Shown here piece after piece: positions 57,216-64,000 of a DNA stretch of 64,000 bases. The stretch's first letter is position 1. The number at the start of each line of letters is the position of its first letter. The position numbers and the translations under genes were made by a program. The stretch lies in assembly GCF_024763615.1 (NCBI RefSeq), contig NC_077223.1, forward strand, positions 67,332,627-67,396,626. The letters run 5' to 3'. The DNA comes from Phlebotomus papatasi (taxonomy: Eukaryota > Arthropoda > Insecta > Diptera > Psychodidae). Under the pieces are notes generated by a model, which ran no database searches, was not told the DNA's origin, and was given only the letters and a program-made list of their open reading frames with translations.

Positions 57216-57425
57216 GGGGAAAGTGGCTTGCCTTTGAATGCGGCAGCCTTTGAATATTTCAATTTTTCTCATATTTTCCAAAGCAAAAACCATATTCTCT
57301 ATACTCAATACAACTAACTCTTTTTTATTAACTTCGATGAACAAAATAGAATTTTTGCTTTGGGAAATAAGAAAAAAAGATAAATGTTCAAAGGCTGCCG
57401 CAATCAAAGGCAGACTACTTTCCCC
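57216..57425. mobile_element. MITE, GGGGAAAGT/TA family (210 bp)
   Basis: GGGGAAAGTGGCTTGCCTTT to AAAGGCAGACTACTTTCCCC, flanked by TA. The GCCTTTGAATG and CGGCAGCCTTTGAA words are shared with the 964 bp member at 42048, of which it looks like a short relative. The overlapping frames on both strands are artefacts of the palindrome. Confidence 0.75.
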
Positions 57426-57639
57426 TATTAAGAATACGTTCATAATCGAGAAAAAAACAAATACTGCCTGTTAGCAGAAGAATTAAAGTCGTACTTGAAC
57501 GGTATACTTTTATATTTTTTTTGTTTACTAGACTTTGGGGTCTATCGCCCAAGATCACATTAATGGTTGTATCAATCCTTGGTTAGACAACTGGTCTCAC
57601 ATGGAGCTATAGTCTGGTAGCCAAGTATCGAATATAAAA

Positions 57640-58415
57640 ATTCAGTCAACAATCAGAGGGTCCATCCGTACAGCCCCCTACCACGGCTCTCGGTGTCTTG
57701 TTGAGCTAGCCTCTGTTTCTGCTTTATATAAAGACCGAGGCGGATAAGGCAATAAGACTACGTTCACCAGGAACGTGGAAGTTCGGGTGCCACGCAGTAG
57801 GACATGTTAAAATCATGGACGCACCAGTAAATAGACATCCTGACCTGACCTTCTAATGTGGCACGATTTCTTTCTTTAAGAAATAATTCCTCAAAAGAAG
57901 AAACTGTACTACACACGAGAGATGATTGGAGAGACCGGGAAGGGGACATCAATGTACCCGAAATGATGGTAATGGCACTCTTCACAGATGGCTCACGAAT
58001 GAAGGGCTCCTCCGGAGCCGGGTACTACTGTCCGGAACACGGAATTGGCTGATTAGTGTCATTCTGCCGTATACTGTTACCGTACTCATATATGTTACCG
58101 TACGTATACCGTTCTCATACTGTATTCCAGGCCGAGGTGAAACCAAACCTAATATTGGGGTACAAAGTCTAGTTAAATTTGGTTTTTCTAGCAGAAAGAT
58201 AAACATATTCTTTGAAAGTAGAACTGTTTTACTTTCCATATCAGGAAACATATCCCCTTTTCGCTGGTGCTCGAGTGTTGGAAAATGTTAGAAGCGGTCT
58301 CATTTACCTGTAAGATTGGTCTACATTGGGTGCCTGGGCACGGTGGTATTACGGGTAATCAAGAGGCTGACCGTCTCGCAGTGACAGAAGCAAAGCCCGA
58401 ATTTAAAGGTCCCAA
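57640..58415 (+). pseudogene. non-LTR retrotransposon remnant: RT end and RNase H
   Basis: Decayed tail of an RNase H-encoding non-LTR element (I/R1/LOA-type clades; the exact clade is not resolved). In different frames: TIRGSIRTAP (57649-57681), like the conserved segment downstream of the reverse transcriptase; FTDGSRMKGSSGAGYY (57981-58028), the first RNase H motif; VFQAEV (58122-58139), the second; and HWVPGHGGITGNQEADRLA (from 58324), the last. Frames change repeatedly and stops intervene. The next segment of the same element resumes after a MITE at 58668. Confidence 0.75.
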
Positions 58416-58667
58416 CACTGAGAGAAATCCGAAAAAGTTAAAATAACATTCCGGAAATGTTAATTTTACCCTGCAGTATTGATCCGAAATCGGTGTAAAT
58501 ATTACCCTTTTTAGGTGTATTAGGGGTTAAAGGTACCCTTTTTCATGTTAATTTTACCCTTAATAAGGTGTAAAATTAACTTTAAAAAATGTTGATATAT
58601 TTTTACACCTAAAAAGTGTTAAATTTATGAGGAAAAAATGTTAATCGCACCCTCTTTTTTCTCAGTG
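58416..58667 (-). mobile_element. MITE, CACTGAGA family, copy 3 (252 bp)
   Basis: Reverse orientation relative to 1679 and 2303: CACTGAGAGAAATCCG at the left and TTTTTTCTCAGTG at the right. It separates the RNase H remnant from its zinc-knuckle remnant, so it inserted into the retroelement. Confidence 0.72.
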
Positions 58668-58880
58668 AAGCTTGCCGCGGGGATGTCTGGGTGGTGAGTG
58701 CAATACAATTTGTAGAGGTTGCAACAACGCTGAGGAAAAAGTACTACATTATGTATGTGATTGTACTAGCCTGTACTACACTAGACAAGCGCTACTTGTG
58801 ATGCTGGATTGGAATGACGTCCCAAAATCCCCTAAAATTCCAAATTTTATTTCTTTCAAAATACACCGTTCAAGTACGAG
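58668..58880 (+). pseudogene. non-LTR remnant: C-terminal zinc-knuckle segment
   Basis: CRGCNNAEEKVLHYVCDC (58711-58764), followed by an Arg-containing stretch, matches the Cys/His motif found after RNase H in these retroelements. In-frame with a 118-codon frame from 58672, which then runs into unrelated AT-rich DNA. Confidence 0.6.
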
Positions 58881-61820
58881 TTTAACTCATTTGCTACCAG
58901 GAAATATTTGTAGTTTTTTGGTTTCAGATGAACCTACTTTGCGTAGTCTTGTCTACCGGAAAGTCAGTGTTTTTCAAAAATCTCCGAAAATGAAGTCCCA
59001 ACAGCTGAAATTAATAATTTTTAAGTGAAAATTTCAGAAAATATAGTTTAAATGTTTTACTCTTATAAGTCGGGAGCTTGAATTACCAATTTGTTTTATT
59101 ATATGTTGAAAAAAAAAATAGCGTAAATATTATGTCTTGCTTTTCATTGTTTCTGATCCACGTAACCCCTTAAGATCGGTGCTCGCCCAAGAAACAAGGT
59201 TCATCAATAATTAGCAGAGTATTTGAATTTAATTTGTGAATTACTAACACTCAATGAAGTTTCCTACGCCATTGATTTGCAATAGAACTGTCTTTGAAAT
59301 TGATTTCAATTTATTAACTATTGAAATGGAAATATTTGGTATATAATTGCTGCTTTTGAATTACATTAATTTGATTTTCAATGGAAAATTTTGGATAGAT
59401 CATAAATTGGAAAATTTAATTTAATTTTTGCAAAATCGTAAATTTAGCTTTTCCTGGCAAAATCTATTTTATTTGCCGACAAAGCCACAATTCACAATAA
59501 TACTATTTTGCAGAGAAGGTAGTTCTGTTAATATTTCCACATATTCTCTCATTGCTCAATTGGAGAGAACGTTGGCAGGAAGATATTAGGAAGTTGTGCT
59601 ACAGAAGATTATTAAAATAGCACCATATAGCAAATTGTGGTCAAACGGAACAATATTCTGTGTCTAGTGAAGCAATAAACTTATGTCTAAATTTTCTAAA
59701 GAGGAAGAGCCATAAAACTTTCCCAAACATTGCATCCCACAAGAGCTCCAGGATATTGTGGTTTTCAGCTGAAGATCTTATAAACTATTTTGTGGAAAAT
59801 GTGGTTTTCACTCAAGTCGATAATTTTTGGATGTTCTTTCATAAATTCTTTACCCCAGGCAGTGATTTAAGGAAGTCCCATTCAACAAATTCTATTTATC
59901 AAATTTATTGCGTGTTGTTCATCAATTTTTCCAACTAAGGGACTTAAGGGATGGAGGCAATGATTCTTAGGCATTATCTGGATGAAAAAGAGAAATTTTA
60001 TTAAAGACATTCTCCTTCATGGATAAATCATATCAAATGCTGGGAACTTTGAGAAAATGAGGGCACTGCTGATGGTTCTTCCGGGTTGGTCTTTTGGAGT
60101 TTATGAACACTAGAGCTAACAAAAGTAACTAACTCACCCAAATTATCACCATGTGGATAAGCCCCTTTCATCTTCATCATACTGCCCGAAGCGACTATGA
60201 TATATTTCGTTCATAAATCTCCCTAAAGATTAATTATTGTACTCGTGTTCGCTACCAACTCACGCAATGGCCAAATAATGCATGTGGATGGATTAAAATA
60301 TACTCTCCGGTTTATAAATTACATTATTTCAAGAAAGATTTTCATGACAATAAATTTAAAAATAAAATGTGCAGTGCATCTAAAAGAGAAAATTCGTTAT
60401 AGGACTGTTATTGACCCTTAAATGGTTATACAAAATAGATATTTCATTTTAAAATCAGACAATGAATATAACATAAACCTATTGAATATATCGCACTTTC
60501 GCGATATGAGTTGCATTTTGAGAATTTTTCGATTATTACAGAATTAGATAGGGAATATTGTGTACTTTCAGTATTTGCTTTTATTTCAGAAACTTTGCAC
60601 CGAGCATTTTCTATAATGTGAGATCTAAATAACTGAGGACTTGGAAAACAAGGTTCAAGAGGAGCCTAATGGTCGTGGCATTCCAACGAGATTGTTGTTT
60701 TTAAGAGGATTAAGAGTCTATTAACGTGTTCGTAGCTCAAACTCAATCGGACCTCTCTGATCGCTTTTTGCTTTAAAAATGCACACTGTACGCAGACCTT
60801 TCACGCCCCAGCTAGACGCAACCCATGGACGACAAGGCATTTTATGTATCCAATTATAGACTCTTGGAATTCGTAATAACGGAAGAACTTCTTTCTTTAG
60901 CTGAAAGACCGAATTTGAGATTTTCAAAAACCGGTGTTTGCTGTATAATGACATTCCCATCTAACACAGAGTAAGGGGGACCCAGCAATGAACCATTAAT
61001 TAACACCCAGCTTTAGGCACTATTTTAGCCCTCATCGGCAAGATCCGAATGGTAGGCCCGAATTAAAGACTGAATTTTGCTACACATCAATGACGGTCGA
61101 ATTAAACTGTCAGATGCACCTCCTGATTTCACTTTCGAATATTACACAAACGGTAGAAGTTACAAAGTAGTGACATGATTTATTTAACCAGTACATATGA
61201 ACGATTTAAAGGCATCTACATTATTACTTTTTTAAAGAAACACGTTAAAAAGTCAAAAACCATAGTGTAAAAAAATTGTCTCTTAAAAAATACTCCCAAA
61301 AAGAAATAAATTTACGTAGGGTAAATTAAGCTAATTAAAAACCTGCTCATGGAAATTTTTCTCTATTGCAAATGGAAACGTCATTGTTTTCATGATAAAT
61401 ACAGGTACTAAATTATTATATTTATATATTTTCTATACCACAGTTCCATTATTTAGTTAATTTTTCTCCAAATAAGGCGAAAATGCATTTATATTCACAA
61501 ATTTTAATTTGTTAATTTCTCAGAAAAATTAAAAGTGTACCTATTCACCATTGAATTTTTCATCGATCTACCATGTTTTCCAATTAAAAAACACAATTAG
61601 GTGAATGTTGTATATTCGTTTTGTTTAACATTTATGTCATATTTCTGTCTATTTTTAGTAAAATTAAGTGCTAATCTTTATTGTTAACGGTACGTGAAGT
61701 TTCCAAATGAAATAATTACCTATTTAGTGAACAAAAAGGGTTTTTCTGAAGTGTCTACAAATGCTTCAATTGGAAACCCAGGAAATATGATTTCTTTGGA
61801 GAGATTTTCTTATTGTTTTA
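58881..61820. other. intergenic, no gene recognised
   Basis: Mostly AT-rich. 60721-60960 has a 79-codon minus-strand frame of balanced composition ending in a stop, unrecognised; directly after it lies 60964-61067, the segment shared with 24601-24705. They may belong to one old element. Confidence 0.4.
60964..61067 (+). repeat. 104 bp segment shared with 24601-24705
   Basis: ACACAGAGTAAGGGGGACCC, CCATTAATTAACACC, CTATTTTAGCCCTCATCGGC and GGTAGGCCCGAATTAA parallel the copy at 24.6 kb. Confidence 0.7.
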
Positions 61821-61915
61821 GATGGGAAAGGAGAAAAGACAAGGAATAAGAACAAATCCTACACTCAAGAGCAACTCAATAAGGTTTTGGAAGCCTTTCG
61901 TCGCGGTTTCACTTA
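61821..61915 (+). pseudogene. fragment resembling the start of a Psq-type HTH domain
   Basis: Frame beginning at 61821 reads KTRNKNKSYTQEQLNKVLEA then FRRGFTYT, which resembles the first helix of pipsqueak-type HTH domains in pogo/jerky-like transposases or host regulators (aromatic-Thr-x-Glu-x-Leu...Ala...Arg-Gly). A pyrimidine-rich tract ending TTTTAG lies directly upstream, like a splice acceptor. The second and third helices are not seen downstream. Short match, so tentative. Confidence 0.35.
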
Positions 61916-63479
61916 CACTGTTTGTCTCCAATTAGAAAATTTCCCTTGTCTCCATTTGGATTCATTTGTTTCCAATAGAAGCATTTTTCACTTGTGTATT
62001 CTTCTTATATTTAAGAAGTTTTCAAATTATATCTAAAGAATTTTCACTAAACAGTAACATTCTAGAAGAGCCAAGGAGCAAATTTATATAATTCTCTTCA
62101 GAAAAAAATTGAATTTAATGTGTTGAAGAATCTTCTGTCAAAGTTAAAGCGTCTGGAAATGGTTTTGAATTAGGACATTTACCCTAATTCAATGTTTAAA
62201 ATTTGTTTAGTAGTTATCTCTACACCTTTCTCTATACGAAACGCATCCACGTATATTTTTTATTACTAAAAAAAAAACACTAAAATCACTGAGAATCTTT
62301 GTGTATATTTTAAAAACAAATAAAATCTTTTGGAAAGTACTCCATCTTGTCAGTGACAGCTGAGCAATACAGCCGGCAACATAGTTTTCGTAGTTCCAAT
62401 GCTCACCTCTAGGAGCGCAAAACAGTGTTCTTCACGTATATTTTCGAAGGGGTATTTTTTTGAGAGATTCTTAAAAGTAATGTATGGAAGATAGAGGTTA
62501 ATTCAGGCTTTCATTGACGCTTGTCAAGCGGGTTTTCAAGATCTTTTTAAAAGAATTTAGTAAAAGAGTGGCATTTCTGCATAGTATACGCTGCACACAA
62601 TTCACATAACGATAAAATAAGATGATAACTAAGTAATAGAAAAGTGTTTTTTAAATAATAATTTATTAAAGAATGATTTTGAATTTATCTAGGCAGTATG
62701 TCGCATTTCTGAAAAATCTGAGTCAATTCTCCAGAAGCTTTAAGTTAACACTTACGAAATATAAATAGAAAAATAAATATTTTAAAAGCGAAAATTGTGT
62801 TAAATGTAAGTATTTCGAGCTTACTCCAACATCATGCATCACTGTGAAAACTTTCACCTGAAATATTAATTATTTGTTAATTTACAAGAAAAACTATAAT
62901 TTAATATTTGAGGGTTTCTAGCTCAAAACACTCAGATGCTAAACTTGCCACTCAAATTGCGGAAGTGCGATATTTAAACGTACCGTCGTTGCGGGTGACT
63001 TTGCACTCGGGGGGTGACTTTGCACTCTGCTGTTTGTGAGACTTTGAACAATTCTAGCACTTATTGATAGTCTTCGCCGATCCGGTCTACCATGTCAAAG
63101 TATATATGGATATGTTAAGTACCAAGTAAGGTACAATGATCCTCAAAAGGATTCTTGTAGTTTCAGTAATAGTCAATGAAATCCTAGTATAGGTATTTTG
63201 TCAAAAAACGACTCCGCGAAAAAGTTATCTGAAGATGCAATTCCAAAATCGATTTCAGAGAAGTAAATTGCCCAAATCTATTCTAAATTTATCTGGCTAG
63301 AATAATTCACTTCGATTTTGTTGATTATTTTTAGTAAATTCCTTTTTTTCACTATAGTCTTCCTAAGAACGCATGATTTATATTAAAAAATTGCATATAA
63401 TGGACATTCTTAAGCTTTATTATAGAAGTATTTGGCCAAAAATTATCAAATTATTTTATAACTTAAGATAAAATGACAG
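61916..63479. other. intergenic, no gene recognised
   Basis: AT-rich. 62985-63105 is a solo arm of the MITE at 44635 (GTTGCGGGTGACTTTGCACT with an internal repeat of GGGTGACTTTGCACTC, then TCTAGCACTTATTGATAGTC and GATCCGGTC). Confidence 0.4.
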
Positions 63480-63730
63480 AGATCTACAAGATGGTGTGGT
63501 CGCCATCTTGATTTGACGATTCTGTCCGCCATTTTGAATAACTGTCAAAACAAAAATCTCATCCGATTGAGCTGAAATTTTAGTATGTTCTGGCTGATGT
63601 CAAGACCTTTTCAGAACATATTTAAAATCCGACCTAGGTCAAGCGATTGTCTGGATACTGGGGCTCCAAGTTCAAAATTTTGACATTTTCATTAATACAG
63701 AACTACGGAGAGCTTCTTTTATCGAAAACA
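63480..63730 (-). repeat. diverged orphan module of the Helitron-like family
   Basis: Reversed, this contains AACATACTAAAATTTCAGC followed by CAATCGGATGAG, and GATGGCGG words, the landmarks of the ~295 bp modules at 13.2-14.1 kb, but with no terminal sequences. Much more diverged than the six copies, so it is either an ancient copy or the wider repeat from which the modules came. Confidence 0.4.
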
Positions 63731-64000
63731 ACACAAAAAAGGCAGTATTATCGTTAGGTGATGAGATCTAAATAACAAACAAAAAGAAAAGTAATGTTTT
63801 TCTTTATAACAGCATATTATTTGAAGATCTGAAAAACTTTTGCAAATATGAAAAAATAAAAAAATAAATAAATGCACTTTTCATTTTTTTTAATTATGTA
63901 AGAGTAAATAAATATATAAAATAAAAGCCTCAACCATTTCTAATGGTTACAGAGGCATTTCGTTTATGTTTTAAAATTCAGGATTAGAAAATAAAGATCG
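63731..64000. other. intergenic, nothing recognised
   Basis: AT-rich with short A/T runs; no frame or repeat partner. Confidence 0.4.

Overview
This 64 kb window is AT-rich, gene-poor eukaryotic DNA, most likely from an insect and plausibly a lower (nematoceran) dipteran. The basis is two CYP4-type cytochrome P450 genes with short GT-AG introns (54, 60 and 174 bp), a dense load of TA-, TTAA- and TWA-flanked miniature transposons, and remnants of pogo-type and RNase H-bearing non-LTR elements. The species assignment is inference; no bacterial, organellar or viral gene was recognised.

Genes. The only convincing protein genes are two head-to-tail CYP4 paralogues at about 3.1-4.5 kb and 7.8-9.55 kb, both on the + strand. 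The second is complete (three exons, 505 residues, anchor to heme loop). The first keeps every catalytic motif but lacks about 50 N-terminal residues and has lost one intron. Everything downstream of 9.6 kb is transposon-derived, satellite, or intergenic sequence in which I see no gene.

Repeat layout. (a) 0.6-7.1 kb and 9.9-10.4 kb: MITEs flanking the P450s. (b) Six copies of one ~1.82 kb non-coding element (12.6, 32.7, 36.3, 37.7, 39.5 and 47.5 kb). Its termini, lack of target duplication and head-to-tail tandem suggest a non-autonomous Helitron-like element. (c) 22.5-25.5 kb: a 2.94 kb element with two 793 bp terminal inverted repeats and a 9 bp direct repeat on each side, Mutator- or foldback-like. 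(d) 27.5-31.0 kb: an array of about 20 copies of a 176 bp satellite with three interspersed variants. (e) 36.3-41.6 kb: one minus-strand Helitron-like copy split by insertion of a plus-strand tandem pair, which itself carries a 169 bp palindromic insertion. (f) 41.6-43.1 and 44.9-47.0 kb: a pogo-like element with a broken transposase, and an internally deleted relative. (g) 53.7-55.1 kb: an older repeat interrupted by a SINE-like insertion with a 16 bp target duplication. (h) 57.6-58.9 kb: a decayed non-LTR retrotransposon tail interrupted by a MITE.

How it fits together. The two P450s are a tandem duplication of endoplasmic-reticulum monooxygenases. Around them, several mobile families have inserted into one another. 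Four occupied/empty-site comparisons inside the window (12.6 versus 50.3 kb; 42.0 versus 0.65 kb; 54.2 versus 6.25 kb; and the two halves of the split copy at 36.3/41.2 kb) let insertion boundaries be read directly. The most interesting item is the modular ~1.82 kb Helitron-like family. It is built from diverged ~295 bp modules, and a separate, older module lies at 63.5 kb.
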